From F1-20-MAGs119 sp041164425 (GTDB lineage: Bacteria; Actinomycetota; Acidimicrobiia; Acidimicrobiales; Ilumatobacteraceae): a stretch of DNA of 15,350 nt. Positions 6,893 to 13,883 of this stretch are shown one piece after another. The notes under the pieces were generated by a model. It was given only the letters and a program-made list of their open reading frames with translations, did no database searches and had not been told where the DNA came from. A program made the translations under genes and the position numbers. Within the stretch, counting starts at the first letter, position 1. Every line of letters starts with the position of its first letter. The DNA is taken from the NCBI GenBank assembly GCA_041164425.1, contig JBEAPO010000042.1, positions 1 to 15,350 on the forward strand, given 5' to 3'.

Positions 6893-8449
6893 ATGGCCGC
6901 ACCGCACATCGTGCTGGTCGGTCTCATGGGGGTGGGAAAGTCGTCGGTGGGACGCGCGTTGGCGCGAGAGATGAAGTGGCCGTTCATCGACACCGACACG
7001 ACCATCGAATCGAACGAGGGGCGAACCATCGCCGACATCTTCGCCGTCGAAGGCGAGCCGGCGTTCCGTCGTATCGAGCGAAGCGCACTCGAGTCGATTC
7101 TCGCATCGTCGCAGCCGACTGTGATCGCGACGGGTGGCGGCGTCGTCGAGACCGAGTCCTGCCGTGACACGCTCGCCGCAGCGCGACGTTCGGGCGCCCG
7201 TGTGGTGTGGCTGTATGCCACCATCCCGACAATGGTGGAACGGACGTCGCGTTCCAACAACCGCCCACTCCTCGAGGGTGACCGTGAATCAACCCTGACG
7301 AGACTCCTCGATCGTCGAGGCACCCTCTACAGATCCGTCAGCGACGCGAAAATCGAGACTGACGGCAAGTCCGTGGCACGTATTGTTCGAGAGGTCATGA
7401 ACGAAGTCGCGAATGTCCAACCGACGTCCCCGGCGGGTCCGCGGCGTGTGCGGGTCGAATTGGGCGAACGTGCCTACGAGGTGGCCGTTGGGGCCGGCGC
7501 AATCGCGGCACTTCCACAGATGATCCCGCCCGACGCGAAGCGTGCTGTGATCGTGTCGCAGGTCGGAGTTCCGTCGATTCCCGAGCTGGACCTCCCGACC
7601 CATCTCGTTCACATCGGTGACGGAGAGCATGCAAAGACGCTGGCAACCGTCGAAGACCTCTGCCGGCAGTTCGCTCGGTTCGGTCTGACGCGAAACGATC
7701 TCGTGATCGGCGTCGGTGGTGGCCTCGTCACCGACGTCGCGGGTTTTGCCGCCGCGTCATGGCACCGCGGCACCCGTGTGGTGCACGTCGCTACGACTCT
7801 TCTCGCCATGGTCGATGCCGCGATCGGCGGAAAAACCGGCGTCAACCTGCCCGAGGGAAAGAATCTCGTCGGTGCCTTCTGGCAGCCATCGGGTGTCGTC
7901 TGCGACACGAACTGGCTGGCCACGCTTCCCGAGCGCGAACTGCGCTGTGGTTGGGGCGAGGTCGCCAAGTACCACTTCCTCACCGGTGACGACCTCTTGA
8001 CGATGTCGACCGACGAACGAATCGCCCGATGCGTGCGCATCAAGGCCGACATCGTGGCTCAGGACGAGCGAGAAGGTGGTCGTCGTGCACTCTTGAACTA
8101 CGGCCACACCTTCGGCCATGCGATCGAGACCGTCACCGGTCATCGTTTCGCTCACGGCGAAGCGGTGGCAATCGGGATGATCTGCGCGGCTCACCTTGCC
8201 CGGATACTCGGACGCGTCGACGACGCGCGCGTAGAGGCGCATTACCGCGTCCTCGACGCATACGGTCTGCAATCCGTGTTGCCCGCCGACCTCGACCACG
8301 ACGCTCTCGTGTCGGCGATGGGTCGCGACAAGAAGGCGACGTCGGGACTCGTCTTCATTCTCGACGGAAGTGCCGGCCTCGAGTCCGTTGCCAACGTCGA
8401 GCCGGTTCACGTCCTCGCGGCGCTTGCGTCGGCTGCTGGGGTACGGTGA
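6893..8449 (+). CDS. aroKB: Bifunctional shikimate kinase / 3-dehydroquinate synthase (AroK-AroB fusion)
   Basis: This is one 518-residue polypeptide carrying two shikimate-pathway enzymes. Residues 1-170 are shikimate kinase: P-loop GLMGVGKSS (10-18), DTD (33-35) for Mg and substrate, RRIER around residue 60, the glycine triplet GGG (81-83) and the lid arginine in NRPLL (Arg124). A linker rich in Pro, Thr and Ser (about 172-186) leads to 3-dehydroquinate synthase (about 187-518). That domain has the NAD-site block GGGLVTDVAGF (275-285), TTLLAMVDAAIGGKTG (301-316), and the metal ligands Glu356 (GWGEVAKY), His405 (LNYGHTFGHA) and His421 (HGEAV). Both active sites look intact, so the protein should catalyse cyclisation of DAHP to dehydroquinate and phosphorylation of shikimate. 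ATG 6893 lies 2 nt after aroC and puts the P-loop at the usual distance from the N-terminus; an in-frame TTG at 6863 lies inside aroC. No stop or frameshift separates the two domains. Confidence 0.96.
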   Translation: MAAPHIVLVGLMGVGKSSVGRALAREMKWPFIDTDTTIESNEGRTIADIFAVEGEPAFRRIERSALESILASSQPTVIATGGGVVETESCRDTLAAARRSGARVVWLYATIPTMVERTSRSNNRPLLEGDRESTLTRLLDRRGTLYRSVSDAKIETDGKSVARIVREVMNEVANVQPTSPAGPRRVRVELGERAYEVAVGAGAIAALPQMIPPDAKRAVIVSQVGVPSIPELDLPTHLVHIGDGEHAKTLATVEDLCRQFARFGLTRNDLVIGVGGGLVTDVAGFAAASWHRGTRVVHVATTLLAMVDAAIGGKTGVNLPEGKNLVGAFWQPSGVVCDTNWLATLPERELRCGWGEVAKYHFLTGDDLLTMSTDERIARCVRIKADIVAQDEREGGRRALLNYGHTFGHAIETVTGHRFAHGEAVAIGMICAAHLARILGRVDDARVEAHYRVLDAYGLQSVLPADLDHDALVSAMGRDKKATSGLVFILDGSAGLESVANVEPVHVLAALASAAGVR

Positions 8450-8453
8450 CTCC

Positions 8454-8903
8454 ATGGTTGGGCGTCGAATCCTTCTCGTGAACGGTCCGAACCTCAACTT
8501 GCTCGGCACGCGCGAGCCGGCGATCTACGGTTCGGCGACGCTCGCCGACCACGTCACCAATGTCGAAGCTCTCTGTGCGGGTCTCGGATGGACGGTGACG
8601 CATGTGCAATCGAACAGTGAGGCCGAATTGGTGGGGGCCATCCATTCGGCTCGGGGTGCGGTCGATGCGATCATCATCAACCCCGGAGCATTCACGCACT
8701 ATTCGTGGGCGATTCATGATGGGCTCGCTGCCTTCGACGGGCCGATCGTCGAGGTGCATCTTTCCCAGCCGCTGAAGCGTGAATCGTGGCGTCACACCAG
8801 CGTCGTCGCACCACTCGCACTCGGCACCATCGCGGGTTTCGGTGGCGTCGGCTACGGCCTCGCTGTCGAGGCACTGCACCGTCATTTCGCGACGGTCGGT
8901 TGA
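8454..8903 (+). CDS. aroQ: Type II 3-dehydroquinate dehydratase
   Basis: AroQ removes water from 3-dehydroquinate to give 3-dehydroshikimate, between the AroB and AroE steps. The product is 149 residues, the normal size of the dodecameric type II enzyme. The catalytic set is present: Asn13, Arg20 and Tyr25 in NGPNLNLLGTREPAIYG (10-26), Asn76 and His82 in NPGAFTHYS (76-84), His102 in VEVHLS (99-104), and Arg113 in the block ending RHTSVVAP. Around 105-112 the sequence reads QPLKRESW where many orthologues have a form like NIHAREEF, a local divergence near the substrate pocket that keeps the flanking catalytic residues. The start is ATG 8454, 4 nt after the aroKB stop. An extended frame reaching back to 8370 is inside aroKB and would add an unrelated tail, so it is rejected. 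Confidence 0.95.
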   Translation: MVGRRILLVNGPNLNLLGTREPAIYGSATLADHVTNVEALCAGLGWTVTHVQSNSEAELVGAIHSARGAVDAIIINPGAFTHYSWAIHDGLAAFDGPIVEVHLSQPLKRESWRHTSVVAPLALGTIAGFGGVGYGLAVEALHRHFATVG

Positions 8904-8914
8904 AACGAGACCCG

Positions 8915-10087
8915 ATGCTGTCGGCTCTGCACGTCGACTCGCGGTCGAAGGCTCTCGCTACGCGTCTTGCCGAGACCGATGCGCAAGGGGCCGTTGTCAC
9001 GTCACGGGTCAACGTTCGTTGGCTGACGGGCTTCACCGGTAGCGCCGGAACGTTGATCCTCGGCGCCGAGATCGATTCGCCAATGGTTCTCGTCACCGAC
9101 GGTCGGTACGTCGAACAGGCCAACCGCGAAACCGCATCAGCGCGGGCCGACGTTCTCGTCGTCGAACGACGCTCGGTGCTCGACGTGCGCTCGGCCATCG
9201 CCACGCACATGGCTTCGATCGGGGGTCCGCGGGCGACATGGGCGCTCGAAATGGATGCCATCACCCTCGCCGATTACGAGGCGCTCGTCAGCGCATGCGA
9301 TGCCGCCGGCGTTGGTCTGTCACGCGACCGCGTCGTCGATGCGGCACCGATGCTGGGCGATCTTCGTCGAGTGAAGACAGCCGCCGAGATCGACCGCATC
9401 ACGCACGCGGCACGCATTGCCGACCACGCACTGGCCGAGGTCGCGCCGCAGGTGTCGTGCGGTGTTGCCGAGGTGGAGGTGCGCGACGCGCTCGAGGCCG
9501 CGATGCGGCGTCACGGCGCCGACGACGTGAGCTTTGCCACGATCGTGGCAACCGGTGACAACGCTGCCTTGCCGCACCACCGCCCGAAGCAGCGGCGGAT
9601 AGCCGCCGGCGAGGCCGTCGTCATCGATTTCGGGGCACTCGTCGACGGCTACCACTCCGACATGACGCGCACCTTCGTAGTCGATGGACCTGGCGCCGGA
9701 GAGATGATCGAACGCCACGGAATCGTGCGGGCCGCATGTGAAGCGGGTGTCGCGGCCGTGGCGCCGGGCGTTGTGGCGTGCGAGGTGGATTCGGCTTGTC
9801 GTCGGGTGTTGGCTACTGCGGGGCTCGAGGGTGAACTCACCCATGGTGTGGGTCACGGAGTGGGCCTTCTCATCCATGAGGCACCGTGGGTGAATGCGCG
9901 GTCGCGCGACGTTCTGCGGTCGGGCGACGTGGTGACCGTCGAGCCCGGGGCGTATCGTGTGGGTCTCGGAGGCGCCCGCGTCGAGGAACTTCTTCTCGTC
10001 ACCGACTCGGGTCATCTCGTACTCAGTAACAGCCCGAAGGAACCCACATGGCCGCCATCTCCACCAACGACTTCAAGAACGGAATGA
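8915..10087 (+). CDS. pepP: Xaa-Pro aminopeptidase (M24B family)
   Basis: This predicted cytoplasmic metallopeptidase removes N-terminal residues preceding proline. The product is 390 residues from ATG 8915, 11 nt after aroQ. The N-terminal creatinase-like domain (about 1-135) includes VRWLTGFTGSAGTL; the pita-bread catalytic domain follows. The five metal ligands are in place: Asp238 and Asp249 (IDFGALVDGYHSDMTRTF region), His314 (HGVGHGVG), Glu343 (VEPGAY) and Glu357 (RVEE). The reading frame has no stop where family members usually end (after about NSPKEP). It runs a further 13 codons into efp, giving a Pro/Thr/Ser-rich tail and a 40-nt overlap. The position before efp is widespread in bacteria. 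The in-frame extension back to 8786 lies inside aroQ and is arginine-rich, so it is not part of the protein. Confidence 0.93.
   Translation: MLSALHVDSRSKALATRLAETDAQGAVVTSRVNVRWLTGFTGSAGTLILGAEIDSPMVLVTDGRYVEQANRETASARADVLVVERRSVLDVRSAIATHMASIGGPRATWALEMDAITLADYEALVSACDAAGVGLSRDRVVDAAPMLGDLRRVKTAAEIDRITHAARIADHALAEVAPQVSCGVAEVEVRDALEAAMRRHGADDVSFATIVATGDNAALPHHRPKQRRIAAGEAVVIDFGALVDGYHSDMTRTFVVDGPGAGEMIERHGIVRAACEAGVAAVAPGVVACEVDSACRRVLATAGLEGELTHGVGHGVGLLIHEAPWVNARSRDVLRSGDVVTVEPGAYRVGLGGARVEELLLVTDSGHLVLSNSPKEPTWPPSPPTTSRTE
10036..10041 (+). promoter_or_regulatory. Shine-Dalgarno for efp, located inside pepP
   Basis: GAAGGA lies 6 nt before ATG 10048 and overlaps the last pepP codons. It is one of the few strong ribosome binding sites in the window and fixes the efp start inside pepP rather than after its stop. 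Confidence 0.7.
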
Positions 10088-10611
10088 CCCTCGAACTCGA
10101 CAACGGACTCTTCACCGTCGTCGAATTCCAGCACGTGAAACCGGGCAAGGGCGGCGCATTCGTGCGCACCAAGTTGCGCAACCTGCGCAACGGCAACCTG
10201 CTCGAGAAGACCTTCAACGCGGGCATCAAGGTCGAACAGGCCATCCTCGACAAGCGCGACATGCAGTACCTGTACAAGGACGGCGACGATTTCGTCTTCA
10301 TGGACACCGAGTCGTACGAACAGATGAACGTGGCACCGGTTGCCCTGGGCGAGACCGCCGACTACCTCGTCGAATCGGCGATGGTGATCATGGCGATCTA
10401 CAACGGCGACATCGTCGGCGTGGAAATTCCCGCCAGCGTTGAGCTCGAAGTCACCGAAACCGAGCCGGGCATCCAGGGCGATCGCGTTTCGGGGGCCCGA
10501 AAGCCGGCCACGCTGCAAACCGGCAAGGTCATACAGGTGCCGTTGTTCATCAACATCGGCGATCGCGTGAAGGTCGACACCCGCAGCGGCGACTACATCA
10601 CTCGCGTCTAG
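10048..10611 (+). CDS. efp: Translation elongation factor P
   Basis: EF-P enters the ribosomal E site and relieves stalling at proline runs. The product is 187 residues, the standard length, with an N-terminal KOW-like domain (1-65) and two OB-fold domains (about 66-128 and 130-187). The conserved tip loop reads HVKPGKGGAF, with the lysine of the modifiable position at residue 34. The C-terminal signature TLQTGKVIQVPLF and GDRVKVDTRSGDYI is typical. No modification gene (epmA/epmB, earP or ymfI type) lies in the window, so the state of Lys34 cannot be told. Work on other actinobacterial EF-Ps has reported function without modification. The start is supported by a good GAAGGA 6 nt upstream. 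The gene overlaps pepP by 40 nt and its stop directly abuts the nusB start. Confidence 0.98.
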   Translation: MAAISTNDFKNGMTLELDNGLFTVVEFQHVKPGKGGAFVRTKLRNLRNGNLLEKTFNAGIKVEQAILDKRDMQYLYKDGDDFVFMDTESYEQMNVAPVALGETADYLVESAMVIMAIYNGDIVGVEIPASVELEVTETEPGIQGDRVSGARKPATLQTGKVIQVPLFINIGDRVKVDTRSGDYITRV

Positions 10612-11004
10612 ATGTCGACGCTCGAAGCCGCCGAGGCACGCGAACGTGCTCTCGTTTTGTTGTACGAGGCCGAGTCGCGTACGTCCACCGTTTCCGACGT
10701 GGTCGCTTCCGAGGTCGTGGCGCCGCCTGCAATGGCGGTCGACCTCGCGGTGGGTGTCGAATCCGGCACGCCTCGCTACGACGCGCTCATTGCGTCGAAG
10801 GCAAGGGGTTGGCGACTCGAGCGGATGCCGATGATCGACAGGGCAATCCTGCGTCTCGCGCTCCACGAACTGGCGGAACGGCCCGACACGCCGACTGCGG
10901 TCGTCTTGAACGAGGCGGTCGAGCTCGCCAAACGCTATTCCACCGAGGATTCCGGCCGCTTCGTGAACGGCGTCCTCGCCGCGTTGGTCCCCGAAGTGCG
11001 CTGA
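10612..11004 (+). CDS. nusB: Transcription antitermination factor NusB
   Basis: NusB binds NusE (S10) and boxA RNA in the antitermination complex that acts on rRNA operons. The product is 130 residues, at the short end for the family, and all-helical. Recognisable blocks are ARERALVLLYEAE near the N-terminus, GWRLERMPMIDRAILRLA (66-83) and VVLNEAVELAKRYS followed by GRFVNGVLAAL at the C-terminus. ATG 10612 directly follows the efp TAG with no Shine-Dalgarno, so translation is probably coupled to efp. The gene is followed by the only sizeable gap in the window, before pyrR. efp-nusB adjacency is widely conserved. Confidence 0.95.
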   Translation: MSTLEAAEARERALVLLYEAESRTSTVSDVVASEVVAPPAMAVDLAVGVESGTPRYDALIASKARGWRLERMPMIDRAILRLALHELAERPDTPTAVVLNEAVELAKRYSTEDSGRFVNGVLAALVPEVR

Positions 11005-11014
11005 CTGCTAGTTT
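10984..11014 (+). promoter_or_regulatory. Candidate promoter for the pyr operon
   Basis: In the A/T-richest part of the nusB-pyrR junction, TAGTTT (11009-11014) fits the TAnnnT pattern of an actinobacterial -10 box and is preceded by TGC, an extended -10 feature. A weak TTGGTC lies 19 nt upstream (10984-10989), inside the end of nusB. Initiation near 11020-11023 would give a leader of about 48 nt containing the complete PyrR hairpin. The -35 match is poor, so this is tentative; pyrR could also be read through from nusB. Confidence 0.3.
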
Positions 11015-11030
11015 TCTCTCAGATACACGA

Positions 11031-11061
11031 CCGTCAAACGGGTCCCGTGAGGCCCGAACGG
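11031..11061 (+). promoter_or_regulatory. PyrR-binding RNA hairpin in the pyrR leader
   Basis: The leader can fold into the PyrR-binding loop known from pyr operons. The lower stem is 11031-11034 (CCGT) with 11058-11061 (ACGG). The asymmetric A-rich internal loop is CAAA (11035-11038) opposite a single A (11057). The upper stem is 11039-11044 with 11051-11056, six pairs including one U-G. The terminal hexaloop is CCGUGA (11045-11050). The core at 11043-11053 matches UCCNGNGAGGY, the published consensus, at every position. The 3' arm touches the pyrR Shine-Dalgarno GAAGGA (11061-11066), 3 nt before ATG 11070. There is no downstream terminator hairpin or T-run before the gene, so I infer translational repression when PyrR-UMP binds, as described for mycobacteria, rather than Bacillus-style attenuation. 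Confidence 0.85.
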
Positions 11062-11069
11062 AAGGACAC

Positions 11070-11612
11070 ATGGCAAGCAACAACGATGCAGCATGCGTGC
11101 TGCCCGCTGATCAAGTGAGGCGCGCGATCAAGCGCATTGCCCACGAGATCCTCGAGAACGTTGCCGGTGGCGGTCGTGAACCATTCGTGCTGATGGGTCT
11201 GGCCCGTGGTGGTGTGTGGATCGCCGAGGCCCTGCGTGACGAGCTCGGCAACATCGACGGTACGGCTCGAGTCGAGTGCGGGTCGCTCGACGTCAGCATG
11301 TACCGCGACGACCTCGCGCTGCGGCCGACACTTCCCGCCAGCGTTTCGCACGTGCCATGTTCGCTCGACGGAGTCGAGGTCGTGCTCACAGACGACGTGC
11401 TCTACACGGGTCGAACCGTGCGTGCCGCGCTCGACGCTCTGATCGAGTACGGCCGGCCGAGGGCGGTGCGGCTCGCGGTTCTCGTCGACCGCGGCCACAG
11501 GGAGCTGCCCATACGTCCCGATTTCGTCGGCAAGAACCTGCCCACCAATGCCCTCGATCAAGTCTCGGCAACACCCGAAGGTGTTTTCGTCAGTACGGGA
11601 TCGCGCGCATGA
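11070..11612 (+). CDS. pyrR: Pyrimidine operon regulator PyrR / uracil phosphoribosyltransferase
   Basis: PyrR binds pyr leader RNA in response to UMP and PRPP levels, and in many species also makes UMP from uracil and PRPP. The product is 180 residues, the family norm. The PRPP-binding signature is LTDDVLYTGRTVRAA (106-120). MGLARGGVWIAE (42-53) and LVDRGHRELPIRPDFVGKN (138-156), conserved in PyrR, are also present. ATG 11070 has GAAGGA just upstream, and an RNA hairpin matching the PyrR target abuts it, which points to autoregulation. An in-frame extension back to 10809 would run through nusB and is rejected. The gene heads pyrR-pyrB-pyrC-carA-carB, and its stop overlaps the pyrB start as ATGA. 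Confidence 0.96.
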   Translation: MASNNDAACVLPADQVRRAIKRIAHEILENVAGGGREPFVLMGLARGGVWIAEALRDELGNIDGTARVECGSLDVSMYRDDLALRPTLPASVSHVPCSLDGVEVVLTDDVLYTGRTVRAALDALIEYGRPRAVRLAVLVDRGHRELPIRPDFVGKNLPTNALDQVSATPEGVFVSTGSRA

Positions 11613-12580
11613 AGCACCTCATCTCTCTCGACGACCTCGATGCGGCCGGCATTGCAGGGCTGCTTTCGACCGCCGATCACATGGTCGAGGTTCTCGGTCG
11701 GCCCCAACCCAAGGTTCCGGCGCTGCGAACCAAGACCGTCTGCAGTCTCTTTTTCGAGGACAGCACGCGGACGCGTTTGTCTTTCGAAACCGCTGCCAAG
11801 CGTTTGTCGGCCGAGACGCTCACGTTCACCGCGTCTTCGTCGAGCGTGAACAAGGGCGAGAGCCTGCGTGACACCGTCGACACCCTGGCTGCGATGGGGG
11901 TCGACGTGTTCGTGGTGCGCCACAAAACGGCCGGCCTTCCGTTGTCGATCACTCGCTGGTGTGATGCCCGCGTGGTCAACGCGGGTGACGGTGCACATCA
12001 ACATCCCACGCAGGGCCTTCTCGATGCGTTCACGCTGTCGCGCGCACTGGGACGTGGCAACGACCTCTCGGGGATCAGAGTTGCGATGGTGGGCGACATC
12101 CGGCACAGCCGCGTTGCGCGCAGCACCGTTCGCGCGCTTCACGTTCTCGGAGCCTCGGTCACACTCGTCGCGCCGGCCTCGTTGCTTCCTGCGGCGTTCG
12201 TCGGTGCGCCGACCGTGCCGGCGGGTTGGCCCGTCGAAGTGAGCCACAATCTCGACGACCTCATCGGTGACATCGACGTCTTGTATCTGTTGCGAATGCA
12301 GCGGGAACGCATGGACAACGCGTTCATCTCGTCACCCGGTGAATACTCGGCGCACTTCGGTCTCACCAAGGCACGTCTCGCACGAATGAAGAAGGGGAGC
12401 GTGCTCATGCATCCCGGGCCGATGAATCACGGCATCGAGGTCGCCGTCGATCTCGACACCCTCGCCGACCACGGCGTCACCAACCTCATCACGCGACAGG
12501 TCACGAACGGAATCGCCGTTCGCATGTCGGTTCTCTTCACACTGTTCGGCGCCGGATCGGAGGCAATCGATGGCCAGTGA
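11609..12580 (+). CDS. pyrB: Aspartate carbamoyltransferase catalytic subunit
   Basis: ATCase condenses carbamoyl phosphate with aspartate, the committed step of pyrimidine synthesis. The product is 323 residues, slightly longer than the usual 305-315. The carbamoyl-phosphate site STRTR lies at 52-56 in FFEDSTRTRLSFE, and the loop SSSVNKGESLRDT (77-89) supplies Lys82. GDGAHQHPTQGLLDAF (126-141) and VGDIRHSRVARS (161-172) follow, and the aspartate-side blocks LLRMQRERM and MHPGPMNHGIE are present. No pyrI regulatory-chain gene is nearby, so control is expected through PyrR rather than the E. coli-type regulatory subunit. ATG 11609 overlaps the pyrR stop by 4 nt; in-frame sequence upstream of it lies in pyrR and is not family-like. 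The 3' end overlaps pyrC by 11 nt. Confidence 0.97.
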   Translation: MKHLISLDDLDAAGIAGLLSTADHMVEVLGRPQPKVPALRTKTVCSLFFEDSTRTRLSFETAAKRLSAETLTFTASSSSVNKGESLRDTVDTLAAMGVDVFVVRHKTAGLPLSITRWCDARVVNAGDGAHQHPTQGLLDAFTLSRALGRGNDLSGIRVAMVGDIRHSRVARSTVRALHVLGASVTLVAPASLLPAAFVGAPTVPAGWPVEVSHNLDDLIGDIDVLYLLRMQRERMDNAFISSPGEYSAHFGLTKARLARMKKGSVLMHPGPMNHGIEVAVDLDTLADHGVTNLITRQVTNGIAVRMSVLFTLFGAGSEAIDGQ

Positions 12581-13883
12581 CAACTCGCAGGTTCTCATCA
12601 CGGGGGGAACGGTGATGAACCGCTCCGGTGAGTCGCGCGCGGACGTTTTGCTTTCGTCGGGCGTCGTCGAGCGCGTCGAACCGGACCTCGACGCGAAGTT
12701 GCCCGCGGCATCGTCGGGTGGGCCACGTCGACTCGTCGCGGACGGTTGCATCGTGACGTCTTCCTTCGTCGACCTGCACACCCACATGCGTGAACCGGGT
12801 CGCGAGGAATCGGAAACGATTGCAACCGCATCGCGTGCCGCGGCCCTCGGCGGTTACGGCGCCTGTGTCGCCATGCCGAACACCGACCCCGCGCAGGACA
12901 ACGTCGCGGTCGTCGAATTCGTGCGTCTGCAGGGCGAACGTGCCGGCCTCGTCACGGTCGCGCCGTCGGGATGCATCACCGTCGGGCGCAACGGCACCCA
13001 GTTGGCGCCGTTCCATTCGATGGCCGCAGCGGGTGTTCGGCTCTTTACCGATGACGGCAACGGTGTGCAGGATCCGCTGATCATGCGGCGCGCGCTCGAG
13101 TACGCCCGTGAGCTCGGAATCACGCTCGCCCAGCACTGCGAGGTTTCTCGCCTCACCGACGGTGCGGTGATGCACGAGGGGTGTTGCTCCTCGCGTCTCG
13201 GCCTGCCGGGCTGGCCAGCCATCGCTGAGGTTCTCATGTTGCAGCGCGACATCGAGTTGGTTCGCGAGACCGGAGCATCAATGCATTTTCTGCATCTTTC
13301 GACCGCACGTAGTGTGGAAATCGTGCGTCAGGCGAAGAACGACGGGTTGCCCGTCACGGCCGAGGTGACCCCGCACCACATCAGCCTCACCGACGAGAAG
13401 CTCTCGTCGTTCAGCACGTTGTTCAAGGTCAATCCGCCTTTGCGCACCATGGAAGACGTCGAAGCCCTGAGAGCCGGCCTCGCCGACGGCACGATCGACG
13501 CAATTGCGACCGACCACGCACCGCACGCCGCGCACCTGAAAGACCAGGACCTGTCTTCAGCACCGCCCGGGATGCTGGGTCTTCAGACGGCGCTCGGCGT
13601 GGCCCTGTCTCATTCCGGTTGTTCGCCCAGGCGAATCGTCGAAGCAATGTCGTGGGCCCCCGCCGCGATCGCCGGACTCGAGGCAGCCCACGGTCGCGAC
13701 GTCGCAGCGGGCGTCCCGGCGAACCTCGTGGTTTTCACCACAGAGGGAACGTGGCGACAAACCCCCGAGTCGATCGTCAGCAAGAGCACGAACAGCCCCT
13801 ATTTCGATGTCGACCTCGTCGGGCGCGTGCGGCATGTCGTGCACCGTGGGGAAGTTGTCGTCGCGGAAGGAGTCACGCGATGA
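12570..13883 (+). CDS. pyrC: Dihydroorotase (class I)
   Basis: Dihydroorotase cyclises carbamoyl aspartate to dihydroorotate. The product is 437 residues and belongs to the longer class I type of the amidohydrolase superfamily. The metal ligands HTH lie in FVDLHTHMREPG (His70/His72), then AMPNTDPA, the TDDG motif (Asp161/Asp162), QHCE (His189) and HLST (His242). FKVNPPLR and ATDHAPH with the catalytic Asp315 follow, then PPGMLGLQTAL. All metal-binding positions expected for an active enzyme are there. ATG 12570 is preceded by GGAGG at 12559-12563 with 6-nt spacing, inside the end of pyrB, so the 11-nt overlap is well supported. The stop overlaps carA as ATGA. Its place between pyrB and carA fits co-regulation with the whole pathway. 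Confidence 0.96.
   Translation: MASDNSQVLITGGTVMNRSGESRADVLLSSGVVERVEPDLDAKLPAASSGGPRRLVADGCIVTSSFVDLHTHMREPGREESETIATASRAAALGGYGACVAMPNTDPAQDNVAVVEFVRLQGERAGLVTVAPSGCITVGRNGTQLAPFHSMAAAGVRLFTDDGNGVQDPLIMRRALEYARELGITLAQHCEVSRLTDGAVMHEGCCSSRLGLPGWPAIAEVLMLQRDIELVRETGASMHFLHLSTARSVEIVRQAKNDGLPVTAEVTPHHISLTDEKLSSFSTLFKVNPPLRTMEDVEALRAGLADGTIDAIATDHAPHAAHLKDQDLSSAPPGMLGLQTALGVALSHSGCSPRRIVEAMSWAPAAIAGLEAAHGRDVAAGVPANLVVFTTEGTWRQTPESIVSKSTNSPYFDVDLVGRVRHVVHRGEVVVAEGVTR

Noticed and set aside
10012..10866. 284-residue open frame on the minus strand opposite efp and nusB
   Set aside because: It covers two well-identified genes in antisense and has repetitive His/Asp/Val-rich composition without a domain.
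11031..11061. Rho-independent terminator after nusB
   Set aside because: The hairpin is not followed by a T-tract; its loop and internal bulge match the PyrR-binding element instead.
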